Positions 22,801 to 33,844 of a DNA stretch of 64,000 bases are shown in pieces. Both the position numbers and the translations under genes were made by a program. Position 1 is the first letter of the stretch; each line of letters starts with the position of its first letter. The DNA is taken from the NCBI GenBank assembly GCA_003024175.1, contig MDYQ01000006.1:62001-126000 (forward strand), given 5' to 3'. This stretch comes from Planoprotostelium fungivorum (lineage: Eukaryota > Evosea > Variosea > Cavosteliida > Cavosteliaceae). The notes beneath the pieces are model-generated. The model saw only the letters and a list, made by a program, of their open reading frames with translations, did no database searches and was not told where the DNA came from.

Positions 22801-23158
22801 AGACAGAGAGAAGGAAGACTTGGACGAAGAGCTCAGAAGAGTCATGGAACTCTCTGCCAAAACCTTCCGTGAAGAAGAGAGAAGGAGGGCACAGGAGATC
22901 CCCACCACCTATCATCTTCACAGCATCATCCGACACAGAGGAGAGACCACCAGCTCAGGTCACTACGTCACTGATGTCTATCACCCCGTAGAAGAGAAGT
23001 GGTTGCAGTACAACGACTCTACTGTCAAGGAGGTGGTTACATGAGGTAGAAGGTGAACTGAAGAGAGACAGAGGCCAGAAGAGAGGGTCATGCAAGAGAA
23101 TGCGAACGCTTATCTATTGGTCTACGTCCACGAAGATTCGTGGTTGAAGAGAGAATGA
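19883..23158 (+). CDS. ubiquitin-specific protease, USP37/26-like, with UIMs inside the catalytic domain
   Basis: The start at ATG 19883 (MSITLKPKSVFIKDNKKV) opens a beta-rich N-terminal region of about 100 residues that suits the PH-like domain of USP37; ATG 19874 is an alternative. A Lys-rich, disordered linker follows (SPKKKQKMKT, PHKKQLEQPK). The catalytic Cys box is GGMKNYGNTCYVNAVLQALL (about 21208), then GQQDAHEFLMIIFF. A zinc finger is suggested by CRECRGDS and CEKCQLN, and ILILQLNRF is typical. Two ubiquitin-interacting motifs, RAAIELSLKEN (near 22395) and LDEELRRVMELSAKT (near 22820), sit before the His box RGETTSSGHYVTDVYHP (near 22940). USP37 has the same order. The end is YLLVYVHEDSWLKRE, TGA 23156-23158. 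It should cleave ubiquitin chains, probably in the nucleus or cytosol. More than ten short introns are present. Confidence 0.85.
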
Positions 23159-23191
23159 ACAAGGAATAAAGAGACAAAAGGAATGTGTGAA

Positions 23192-23247
23192 AGAGAGATA
23201 AAGAGAGATAAAGAGAGATAAAGAGATAAAGGGATAAAGAGAGACAC
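23192..23247. repeat. GAGATAAA microsatellite
   Basis: About six imperfect copies of the 8-base unit AGAGATAA lie in the short spacer between the convergent deubiquitinase and BEACH genes, close to the likely polyadenylation site at AATAAAG (about 23164). Confidence 0.85.
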
Positions 23248-23334
23248 AAAGAAATAAGAGAAAGAGAATTCGAACTCTTGGGTGTATTCACAATGTCTGA
23301 CGTCCTCTGAAACATTCATGATGACGGTGTCCGT

Positions 23335-26300
23335 CTAGTCCGTCGGGGAGAAGGGAATGATGAAGAGCTCTCCGTTCTCTAGACCCGCAAAGACATATCG
23401 GTTGTCTCGTGAGAGGGCAATGGATCGTATCGTTCGGTTCAACTCGAAGATCTTCAAGATACGCAGGTCGTACAGGTCCATGATCGTCACCTAAGTCATT
23501 CAGTGTCTATCCCTCTATCTTCACATTCGACACATATAGAACATCATCATCATGATGTAGATGATGTTGATGTAGACGATGATGATGTAGATGATGTTGA
23601 TGTAGATGATGATGATGTAGATGATGATGGTGTTACCTGTCCAATAGCATCTCCTGTTACCAGGAATTCACCGTCCTCCGTGGTCTCAAAATCATAGATC
23701 TTCTGCTCCGACTGATGTGTCCCCAGCAGCCTTCCATTCACCGAATGAACCGACAGATGAAACGAACTCGCCAGAGTCACAATGTGTGCCTGCTCCGTGA
23801 TCTTCACCTACTCCGACGTCATTACCCCATTCCACCATCTACAACGAACCTTCTCCGGTATGTGTCCGTTGAACCGAAGAGAAACCGTGTACTTTGCCTT
23901 GGCTAGAGAGTAGAGCCTACAGGTTCCATCTTCTGCTCCCGTCACGATCGTGTCTTCATCTGCATGGATGTCTAAACATGTGATGGCACCGATATGTCCC
24001 TGCAGCCGGTGGATCGGTGTGATGCCCCTGCCACTCGCCGGCGGTGGATTGCTCAGCTGCCAGATCTGCATGACGTCATCGAGATGTCGTGAGACGTAAT
24101 ATGACGTCACCATTACGCAGCCGTCGTTCGACCCCGTGGCAATGAACGTGTCGTCCGCGGCGATGCAGGATACGGTGAAGTAGTGATCCATGTACCTTCT
24201 GTAAGGTTTGACAGAGGTCGACCCTTGCACTTGAGTCAAGTTGAACGAGGCATCCCACTCTCCACAGTGGACCAACATCTTTCCGTCGAGCGTGAGTCGG
24301 AAACAGTTGGAAAACTACAACGGGTCAGGTGGATATTCGGAATCAGGAATCAGGAATCAGGACTCACGAGTCGGATCTGATCGGAAGAGATGAGTAAGTT
24401 GATGGACTTTTGTCTGTCCGTGTTGACTGACTTGTCCACCGAGCAAGTGAACGACCCCGCCCTCGTCGTAGTGAACGTATTGTACGCGATCGTTCTACAA
24501 CACGTCAACGAAATCCACGCGAAATTTCCCTCACCCGTCGTGGTAGATCAACAGTACGGTATCGTTGGAAACCAATATACTGATGAGCGGCACCACCCTC
24601 GAGTCTTTCAGGATCTTGAACCTCGTTGCGTCGGTGAAGGTGGTAGCCAGAATGGGTTCATCGCCTGCCTGACTGCCAGTCTCCAAATTGTCCTCTGAGG
24701 CTGCCGTGCTGAGAGATGGTTGACCATCTTCATCATCGCTGCTGAGATCGACCGTTGTAGATGGAAGGTTTGGAACTGGAAGGAGGGTCAGCGGGTGGAG
24801 GGGGAAAATGAACGATCCAGTCCCAAAGACGTTTTCCCGCGCAAATGGGGAGCTGCGGGGGGGTAGATTGAAGAGGGGAGACAGTTGTAGATGGTCGACT
24901 CACCACTGTTCATGAGGCTATTGGTGGGTGGCTTACTCTCTCCCGTCGATCCTTCCTTTTGTGAACCCGTAGATGGAATTTGATTTGGTTTGAGTAAGTC
25001 ATGAAGGGACGGCATGCTCATGCTCATCACCGAACCCTTCAGACTCTTACTGTAATTGCGAGTCATGCCCGAAGTTCTGCCACGTCATCAGTCGTCATGG
25101 TGACGTCATCACTTCACCCGAGAGGATCGAGCACCAGCTGGAAGGCGGAAGACATGAGGCCCATGAACGATCCACTCTTCGAGTTGAAAAACCCGCGAGA
25201 TCTCTTCACTTGGTCGGCGGACATTCTCTTCGGATGTGGCTTCGTGAACAATTGGGACGGACACACTCCGAAATTGAGCATCTACAACGAGTCACGTTTC
25301 GCTGGCGGGTTGTAGATGATGGATCACCTGAGCCTCTGCGGACCTCCTCTCGACTGGGTCAGTGATGGAATCGATGTCGATCATTCCAGGGTAAGTCAAC
25401 CAGTAGAAGGTGTTGTGAGCCTTCACTGCTTCTTCTCCTCTCTGTTTGTAACCAAAGATGAGATCGATCCACTCGTTCAAGTGATTCGATACGTATTCCG
25501 ACTCTGCGGCACGTCAATCTACAATGCCGTTGTAGATGACTCACCCAACGCGGCACGGTGCTTCGCGACGAAATCTTCGGGGGAAGAGGCCCAGGGAGGA
25601 AGTATGACGTCATCGATGTGTCCTTCCTTCGAAGTTTCACCGAATTCTACATCGTTCGTGTTTCTCAGGAAATCTGGGTTGTAGAAGAACTCTGGAATGA
25701 GCTCCTTCACGTTGTTGTTATTGGTCAGAACACCTTCCCACGTCTTCTCCATGGAGACGAACATACGCTCGGGCTGGTCGGGTCAATCTACAGGGGTAGT
25801 GTAGATGGACTCACGTGATCGAATTTTCCACCGCCGAGGCCTAAGAAATAACGAGTGAATGGTTCCAGCCTCATCAGATAGTACAATACGTTTCCCACAT
25901 TCGAATAATGCGTTCCATAGTGAAATTTCGGCACGACGGCGTCATCGAAGCTCTTGTACCTGATACTGTGAATATCCCATCTACAACGATGTAGATACCT
26001 CTCGATGAATCCTTCTAGACGCTCGGGGTTGAGAGCACCGATTGGTTTCGATAGATCTCGATAGGCTCTCTCGTCTGTCAGATCCAGCTCGGGCGACGTG
26101 TAATCCTGGAGAACCCAGGGAAAAACCGGATAATTGTTCAGATCCGAGTACGTACGACAGCCGATGGTATTGAGGGCCATCTGTGTACGTCAGATGACGT
26201 CATCGATCTACAACGCTCTCACGAGATATTCGAAATTGGAGATGGATCTCTCCATCCAGCTGCGGGTGATCTTTGATTTGGTCAATATCCTCTCGGGTGA

Positions 26301-29300
26301 TACTGTCGTGAAGTTGATCATCTTCGGTAGATTCAGCGTCGTCAGTTTCAGTATGACGCGGGAGACCTGAACGGGTGAGTGGCTCGTTGTAGACGGATGA
26401 TGACGTCATCACCTCGTCCCCGGGGAAATTGAAGAAAACGGGCTTCTGTTCGGAGAAGAAGATTTCGACGGCATTCTGTCTCAACAGATAAACCCTGCGA
26501 TATACCTCCCTAACAGAAGACAGAGGCCACACCCACAGCATCTACAACGCGCCGTGAGAATTTTCCACGAATTATCTCCCACCTTCGTATCATCCGAGGC
26601 GGCACCCTTCGAGGTAGAGAAGAAGCTGATGGCATCTGAAGTCAATTCAAAGACACCAGTGAGTGGATCCATTGGTAGAATCATCATCGCTGCCGATTTG
26701 TACAGTAGATCGCTCGACGAAGTGAAAGACAGAGTCACTTCTTCATCCTCTTCTCCTTCTTCTCCTTCCTCTCCCACTTCCTCTGCAGAGTGTCATCTAC
26801 AGCGTTGTAGATGGTGGTCACCTTCTTCGGTCTTCGTGATGTCCCTGGGAATGGCGCGCTTGATGTCTCTCATCCATTCTTCCATGAGATATCGACTCTC
26901 AGCACACAGATAATACGTTCTCGCAGCCGTTACGACCTGTCACGTCAATCTACAACGTTGTAGATGGACGATCACCTCGAAGCAGAATTGGTTGTTGAAT
27001 TTGTGTTCGACCTTGTGAACGGCGGCTTCTTTGAGTGGGATGATACCTTGCCTCTTTCCGTCCTGAACGGTCTCAATGTTTCGTGACGATCTACAACCCG
27101 CCCACCTGCTTGTATTCGAGTCTACACTCTTTGAGAACAAAGTATCTCTCCTTCCATGTCTTGACTCTTCCTCCCTGCTTGATCAGAAACCCTTCCCTGT
27201 GGATGTCGATCGGTGATAATTCACTGGAAACTCTTCAGTCCTATTTCAGCGCAATGAAACCCACCTGTTGTCGAGATAGATTCCATCTGCGATGGACATG
27301 TTGTATTCTTCCACGGTAGACACCGTCTCAGCCTCCATCTTCCTCTTCTCCACTTGTTGCAGGAGCTCGTGGTACAGAGAAGAATCCATCAGAATCGAGT
27401 AAGGGTCCGTAGAGCTGTTGACTAATCTCTGTCGGTCGTCTACAGTGGGGCTGGAAGACACGTTCTCTTCCTTGGGCTAACGGTGTGAGCTTCATCGGGA
27501 TATAGCGTTGTAGATCGTTTACCTCGGAGGATCGTGGTGTGGCTGGTGCTCTTGGTTTTTCCTTCTCACCGTGATTGGGGCGGTGGCAGTTGGTGTAATC
27601 CATTGGATGCTGATCTCTCTTGAGTTTTCTGCGTAATCTACCCGAGTTTTCTATGGGATCTAGACGCCACTTGACCTGAAGGTGTCAGGTAGGTTGTAGA
27701 CGGACAATCTACCTTATTGACGTCTTCCTCTTCGATGTTGAGTGTGGCCCAGATCTTCTTCCACTGTCTCAAAACACTCGACCTGCTCTACGTCACACGA
27801 CATGATCACGTGATCTCCCACCTCGAATGAGCTAAAAATAGCGGCACGGAGACGGACTTGTAACGATCCTTGACAGGTGTGGGGATGATGGCGTGAGTGT
27901 CCCAAAGAGCAACAAATGTAGACAGTTCGGCGGCACTTGTCATAGATATCGTGCACCTCGCCCTCTCGAAATAATTGGACAAGAGGGGAGCGTAGACCTG
28001 AAGGAGTCAGTGGCGGGTTGTAGATGGATGACGTCATACCTCCATGACATCGTTACACATGTCTTCGCGACCGATGTTGTCTCTCAGATATTTGACGATG
28101 ATGAACACTTCCTCTGATCTCAACGTATTGTTGGGAACCGTTGTAGATGACACCTATTCCCCTCAGTTTTCCGTCAAATTTCTCTCCTTCACCCTCAGTA
28201 GATAGACTCTCATCTTGGCGATATCATCCAGTGTCGGCCTCTTATCGAAACATTTTTGATCTACAATGAGGTTCTTCTTGTTGATGGGAGGAATCCAATA
28301 GAAGAGGGAAAGGATGTCAAAGAACGTCTCTAGACCGATCTCGTTGCGGAAGAACTGGAGGGGTCAGACGTGACGCGTTGTAGATCGTCACCTCGATGTC
28401 TTTCTGGATGCAAGTGGCCACCAGTTTCGTCACCAAGAGTTGTAGTTCGCCCTTCAAATAAATCCACAGACGATAATTCAGAACAACATTCTTGATCAGA
28501 TCGAAATACGCCTGAAACCTCTCAGAATATGCAAAATATCTTCTCCATCTTCACCTCTTGGTCATCTTGTTGGGAAACACACACGACGAGTTTTCTCAGT
28601 GCCTCGATCGTCTCGGTGGTGAAATTTATGGCGGGAACTCTGTTCGCGTCAGCTCGAGTTGAATCTGACGTCATAGATGATATCATACCTCTCGAGTAGG
28701 TAACCCAAAACGGCGAAGCCGTTCAGTTGCATGAGTTGGTCCAAGAAGGGAGATTTAGATGAAATCATCGTCACCATCAGATTGAAGAGAGGGGCGGGAT
28801 CCTGTTGGAGCTGCAGCTCCGTCCCGTTACTTCCCGTCTGCGTGAAGAGTGCCAGAATATTCTGTGAACGTTCGGTGAAAATTCGTACGCACAGTCATTA
28901 CCTTGACACCGTGAATGTTGTACGTCGTCTCGTTTAGACCGAGTGTAGATAGCTGTCTGACACCCTCTAATTTTGTTGCGGAATATTTTGGATTATTCTC
29001 CACGATGTCCAGGCACATCTGTCCGTCTACAGCCCTCGGAGAATAAGCGAAGACAAATCGACCGAAGCTCTTCTTGTCGATGTACAGCTGACTTCCTCGG
29101 TGACCCGTCACGATATCACTGTGAATGTCAGTGATGACGTCATCACGCGTCACACTCACGTCTCTTGTGTCAGTTTGGGTGTGAATTCGGGTCCCAATTC
29201 GTAGATCTATAAATAGGTTACGGTGGAGAAGGAAGAGATATGTACCTTCTTGACATCTATCGGAGCTAAGCATGCGTCTAAGAGGTACATGTTGCCAAAC

Positions 29301-30818
29301 TGAGCGATGAGAGATTGAGACCTCTGTCCCTCTCCACTTGGAAAGCCAGCGGACCCGATGTGTGAAGATTCCAACGCCTTTTCCGTTCAGTGTCGCAGTC
29401 AACTATTTTCTCACCTCGTCTATCTTTGGATATCCCATAAAGTTATCATCGATAAAGTCTCCGTTGATGTAGAGGCTGATCTTTGAACTACGGAAGAGGT
29501 GGTACTCATGGGTGATCGTGAGGGCGTACCATTTTTTCGTCTCGAAATCAAACTTGAAGGGCTTCGTCTCCACCTTTCCCTTGTATTTCGTTTGGATGTG
29601 CAGCTTGTTGTTGAAAAAGTAAGCTTCGAGTGTCTGATCTTCCGCTGCCGTGGCGAAACTGGTGAATATGAGTACGAGCGTTGTAGATGGAGGGGAAAAA
29701 TGAAGGTGGTATTCGTGGGGCGGGTTGTAGACGGTGGAATCACCTGAAGAGACAGGGGTGGTAGGCATATTTACTGTTTGAAGTGGGATCCTCAAATGTA
29801 TCGATGTGTATCCAAGTGAAAAAGGTGTACGCTCCGCTGGGCCATTTCATGTGGGGCAGCATGATACCCTGACGAGGTCAATCTACAACGCCCACTATGC
29901 TATACTCGAACGCACCGAATCGTGACCGTTAAAATCGAAGAAACAAGAAGGTTCTTCTCTTGGTAATGCCATCTTCTGTAACAAACTGACCAATAAGAAC
30001 CAATAAGGCTGGAAGACGTCAGTTCATGATGATGAGTCACGTGTCACCTTGGACCACGGACTGCGAATGGCTCGGTACAAGGCTTGCATCTCGTTGGGAC
30101 CGATGTGAAAGAGAGCCAGGATTTGAATGAGGGTCAAGAGCTCTCCTGAGGGGGTTCAGATCTCCATCATGTTGGACGATGATGACTCACCGTGGACGGG
30201 AAAGGAGTTTTCGTCCAACTCTGAGTTTTTGAGGTGCTCCAAGAGCCGAAGGGTCCACCCTCTATCTGTGCAATAGCCCTGATGAATCGATCAGGGACCG
30301 TCCTAAACTTTTTCTAGACGTCTCACCTTCAAGAAGGTGCTGTTGTGTATCTTTGTATTGAGCTTTCTCACCAAGAGGACTCGCAGGTGGGTATCGCTGA
30401 TTCATTTCATCAGTTCTGATATGGAAGGGTCACGGGGACTCACGTGCACATGGGTATGAGCATATCGAAAAACATGACGAATAAGTCGAGTGGGGCCTTG
30501 GCATTTGCAATGGCCATCTGTTCGGCCTTATGTTTTGCCTTGAATCTCTCATTCAGAGCTTGTTTGTCCAACTGGAGAGTGGTGAGTTTCTATGGGAGAT
30601 GGTGTTGTGAAGTTTAGAAAATGGGTGCGTCGTGAAGAATGATCTGAGATAAGACGACTCACTAGATCGAAATAAAAAGAGAAGAAGTCGATAGGTGGGC
30701 TGGTCGGTCTCCTCCCACTTGGATAAAACTTTAAGAGGATGGAATTGATGTATGTGGTTTCGGGGCCTATCTCTTCGATGGTGTCGTTTCGAATCTCCAT
30801 TGAAGTGTCTAAAGCCAT
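23335..30818 (-). CDS. BEACH-domain protein of the neurobeachin/LRBA/Lvs family
   Basis: One large minus-strand gene in about 30 short exons, from ATG 30818 ([18 protein letters not shown]) to TAG 23335. In order: a helical N-terminal part; a ConA-like lectin domain at about 29400-29850 ([29 protein letters not shown]); armadillo-like DUF4704 at about 27950-29350 ([40 protein letters not shown]); a PH-BEACH domain at about 26400-26900 ([33 protein letters not shown]); the BEACH domain at about 25150-26370 ([55 protein letters not shown]); and WD40 repeats from about 24500 down. BEACH proteins act in vesicle fusion and fission, lysosome traffic and, in Dictyostelium LvsA, cytokinesis and the contractile vacuole. 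Nearly every intron here carries the ATCTACAAC word or its complement. Confidence 0.93.
23493..23636 (-). repeat. minisatellite inside a BEACH-gene intron
   Basis: The intron between two WD40 exons is enlarged by imperfect tandem units of the form GATGATGTTGATGTA (about 23555-23632, plus strand). The unit contains GTTGATGTAGATG, which differs from the dispersed intron word GTTGTAGATG by a small insertion. Confidence 0.75.
25303..25318 (-). repeat. intron core CATCTACAACCCGCCA (minus sense)
   Basis: Exact 16-base core in a BEACH-gene intron, followed within the same intron (25279-25288) by the same word in the opposite orientation, so the intron RNA can pair with itself. Confidence 0.75.
25504..25544 (-). 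repeat. 41 bp hairpin intron
   Basis: In sense orientation it starts GTGAGTCATCTACAACGG, continues CATTGTAGATTGACG and ends CCGCAG. ATCTACAA and TTGTAGAT are perfect complements with a four- to five-base loop, close to both splice sites. Confidence 0.75.
26783..26821 (-). repeat. 39 bp hairpin intron
   Basis: Starts GTGACCACCATCTACAACG, then CTGTAGATGACACTCTGCAG. Left and right arms are inverted copies of CATCTACA. Confidence 0.75.
26937..26975 (-). repeat. 39 bp intron with an 18 bp perfect palindrome
   Basis: ATCTACAACGTTGTAGAT (26948-26965) is a perfect palindrome that fills nearly half of the intron, flanked by GTGATCGTCC at the donor side and GACGTGACAG at the acceptor side. Confidence 0.8.
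27998..28039 (-). repeat. 42 bp intron with both intron palindromes
   Basis: In sense orientation it starts GTATGACGTCATC, continues CATCTACAACCCGCCA and ends TGACTCCTTCAG. It combines the TGACGTCA word and the CCCGCCA core. The last 12 bases resemble the end of the intron at 56216-56255 in an unrelated gene. Confidence 0.8.
29719..29734 (-). repeat. intron core, one-base variant (CCGTCTACAACCCGCC)
   Basis: The core lies in a longer BEACH-gene intron in the lectin domain, and a second copy of CATCTACAACG lies about 40 bases further into the same intron (near 29682-29692). Confidence 0.7.
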
Positions 30819-31332
30819 GATCGGCTAACTGTCTAGTGAAGTTCTAAAGAGGCCTGGGGGAAGAAGAAGACACCTCCCGATTGAGATTTGTCTCCTTTGG
30901 TGTGAAAGTAAAGTATTGTCCTCCTTCTATTTAAAAGTGGATGATGTATAACTTAGTCAATGATTCAATGTTGTTTTCGGATGAGCAGCGTGAAGCGAGT
31001 GGGCATGGCGTGTAATAAGGTGACCGGAGTGTCTCACAGAGCGGAACCCCTGTGTACGAGTGGAAGATGGTGTGTCACCAATCACCGCAATGCTGAACAA
31101 TAAATTCCATATCTCTTCTTATTTATTCTCCCTTCCTCCTCAACCAACACGGGGAGCCTCACTCGATTCTCAGAGACAAAACCAACGCGATTTGTCTGTT
31201 ATCTCAAATATCGACGAGAGAAGGGAAAAGAAGAGAAAAAGATGATGTCCGAGGAGCCGACTGGGCTCGGTCGTACTGTTGCGACAGACCAAAAAGAGAC
31301 TTGCATTGTTATCTCTTTATGCACGATGAAGC
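30819..31332. other. intergenic spacer
   Basis: The stretch lies between the start of the BEACH gene and the 3' end of COX6B. A plus-strand open stretch at 31060-31245 has no domain. AT-rich sequence near 30905-30965 may be the BEACH promoter. Nothing else is seen. Confidence 0.3.
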
Positions 31333-31730
31333 TTAGTGCTTGTCCTTGTTGTCCTTCTTCTTGTTACCTCTTCTCTGGTCAAGAAGGTAGGCCTCTTGAC
31401 CGGGAAACATGACGTTCTCAACCTGCGAGTCCCATTTCTCAACCTAAAAGAGGTCAGAGGTCTTCCAGATCATTTGTTCTTTGCGATTCCACTTGTCTCG
31501 ACATATCGGAACCCATTAGAAGAGTCACTCACCCAACCTGGGGGGCACAAGTGCTTGTGTCCTCTCTCAAACTTGGAGCAGACATCCTCTCTGTCCTCCT
31601 CGGGGACAGTGGTGATGCATCTCTGAAACTCAAGATAGTTGGCCCAGCAGTTTCTAGTCTGGTTGGTGTTGGGGAAACGTGGGTTGAATCCTGCGGAGAT
31701 GAGGGGCTTTGGATCGGTCTCTTCGGACAT
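31333..31730 (-). CDS. COX6B: cytochrome c oxidase subunit 6B
   Basis: ATG 31730 begins MSEETDPKPLISAGFNPRFP, then NTNQTRNCWANYLEFQRCIT, VCSKFERGHKHLCPPGW. One intron of about 90 bp (roughly 31446-31535) joins W to VEKWDSQVENVMFPGQEA. The twin CX9C motifs of the CHCH fold are visible: C(WANYLEFQR)C and C(SKFERGHKHL)C. The lysine-rich tail ends KKKDNKDKH, TAA 31333-31335. COX6B is imported into the mitochondrial intermembrane space by the MIA40 disulfide relay and caps complex IV at the dimer interface. The tail after FPGQ is somewhat longer and more charged than in animals. Confidence 0.93.
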
Positions 31731-31962
31731 CTAATATGCATTCAGGGACAGTTACTTCACAAAGCGATGTGAAGTCATATCAAGAGGGGAAGAGTTCAGA
31801 TGGTAGGAAACGGATAGGATGGCACTTCAATCACCTTGTGTTTGCTTCGGTCTGCAAGATGGGATGCGCTTTGTTAAAAATAAAAGAGGGTTATTTTTTC
31901 TTTTTGCTTTTTGTTGTTCAGGAGAATCCATCATCTCCCTTCCACACGCAGGACCGACGACG

Positions 31963-33027
31963 ATGGAGGCACCAGAGATCGTCAACCTCGCTCAAGAAGA
32001 ATATGGACTTGACTCTGTCTTTGTAACACAATGTACGAGAGTATTGGTTGCTCCTCAGACGAAAGCGACAGTATATATCGTGGGCACGGCTCACGTTTCA
32101 GCCAGATCCGCCGAGGATGTAGCCAAGGTCATTCGCATCGTTCGACCTGATACCATCGTCCTGGAGCTCTGCAACAACAGAGCCGGTCTCTTGTTATCCA
32201 ATCAGAACACTGCCCCGCAATCAGATAAGGAAGAGCCGATGACGATGACACAAGTAACGGACGCCATTCGACAGAAGGGGGGACTGTCTGGGATATTATT
32301 TCTATTATTGTCCAATATGTACAAAAAGATTGCAACGAAGATCAAGATATCACCTGGCATCGAGTTCCAGAGGGCTTATGAAGAGGGAAGGAAGATCGGA
32401 TCACGCATCATCTTGGGAGACAGACCCATAGACATCACACTCAGACGGTGCGACATCGACTCGTTCACCGTAAACAATGCACTGACACCACCAAAGGAGC
32501 TGGGCCATGCTTTCTTTCTATGAGAAGACGAGATTCGTCTGGCACTTGATCAAAGACTCTTCCCTGGACATCTCAGAAGATGACATTGAGAAGTTGAAGA
32601 GTCACGACATCATCACGGAGATGTTGAGTGAATTCACAACCGAATTTCCATCGCTCGCCACCACCATCATCCACGAGAGTAAGTCTCCATCATCTCAATC
32701 ACATGCATCACCATCTACAAGAACAAAGTGAACATTTCGACAGGGGACCAATACTTGAGTGGTGTCCTCCAATCTGTTCCAGGAAGAGTCGTCGTGGCTG
32801 TGGTAGGTCTTGGTCATCTGAGAGGAATCGAGAAGCTGTGGAACCAGCCCCTGCCCAACATTGAATCACTCCTGCATGTGCCGAGAAGAGAGAGCATCCT
32901 CTGGAACACGGCAAAGGTGAGAGATAGACACGTAAGAGACTCGATTGAACGTCTACAGATGCTGATGATCTCCACGGGGGCAGTTGGAATCGCATACGCG
33001 CTTTTGAGATATCTGCGACCGAAATAA
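31963..33027 (+). CDS. TraB/PrgY-domain protein (TRABD-like)
   Basis: ATG 31963 gives MEAPEIVNLAQEEYGLD. The family marks follow: VYIVGTAHVSARSAEDV (GTxHxS), RPDTIVLELCNNRAG (ExC/ExR block), IILGDRPIDITLRR. A GTGCG-type intron (about 32449-32497) joins TLRR to SWAMLSFYEKTRFVWHLIK. Then ERDQYLSG, VVAVVGLGHLRGIEKLW and a last exon with a membrane-type helix MLMISTGAVGIAYALLRYL at the very C-terminus, ending RPK, TAA 33025-33027. TRABD/TTC proteins are predicted metal-dependent, Tiki-like hydrolases. Eukaryotic TRABD is reported at the outer mitochondrial membrane, and the terminal helix here fits a tail anchor. An in-frame ATG at 31819 would add a 48-residue leader. The stop is embedded in AAATAAA. 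Confidence 0.88.
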
Positions 33028-33575
33028 AGGGCCGAGTGTACACATCGCACGTGATGTCGCATTCATTTGTGATGGAACAGCGTAAACAAAGTGATTCATA
33101 GTGAGATACCAACGTTGGATGTCTATTCGATCAGTTGACATCATGTGTGCCGAGATGATTACAGCAGTGATCAAGTCTGCCTGCTTGTTACACGAAAATC
33201 TTACAGCTACGATCACACCTGATTGAAAACCCACGAACCCATTCCGAACTCGTAAGGTAAGCAATCATGGGCGATGCTAATACTGTGATGGGAGACCGCA
33301 CGGGAATCCATCGTGTCGTAGCTTTTGTCTCTCGCTGCCCAACACATATTGTGGAAACGTTCACGATCACCTTCATCAATCACAACGAGTTACATTGGAT
33401 TCAAGGAAAGGCTACATTTTACCGACGATTTAGTCGAGAGGAGCTCATCAGTTGGAATCACACATTGATCAGATCACAAGACCTTTGCTACTGATTCCGT
33501 ATTGTTCAGCTATGTATGTCACCGATGTGTGTTTGTCCGTACAAATCCACTATTATTAATTTTTGAGCAAACATC
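33028..33575. other. intergenic spacer
   Basis: Contains an open stretch at 33267-33494 (MGDANTVMGDRTGIHRVV...) with no domain and no coding-type context. I see no gene that can be supported. Confidence 0.3.
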
Positions 33576-33647
33576 GCCTCTATGGCTCAATGGAACAGCG
33601 CTTGGCTACGAACCAAGAGATTCTGGGTTCGATCCCCAGTAGAGGCT
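33576..33647 (+). tRNA. tRNA-Arg (ACG), copy 1
   Basis: Acceptor GCCTCTA pairs with TAGAGGC. The anticodon stem CTTGG/CCAAG encloses CTACGAA (anticodon ACG), and the T arm is CTGGG TTCGATC CCCAG. There is no intron, and a T-run terminator follows at once. It is identical to the copies at 56753 and 61409. Confidence 0.95.
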
Positions 33648-33844
33648 TTTTTGAAGTGTAAATCAATCATCTTTTTTAATTGATAGGGGCATCAAGTACG
33701 AAGGGACTCACAAAAGAGACGATCACATCATCGGTCGATGTCGTATGAAGCAGAATTTTCGTGTTAATTACATCAGTTCTCTTGGCCTCCAGATTCCCTC
33801 TGAGCAATCCCACGTTGAGCCATCACAGATCGAAAATGTGATTC

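Noticed and set aside
33267-33494. Open stretch MGDANTVMGDRTGIHRVV as a small gene
   Set aside because: No domain, no splice partners and no supporting context; the length is within chance for this base composition.
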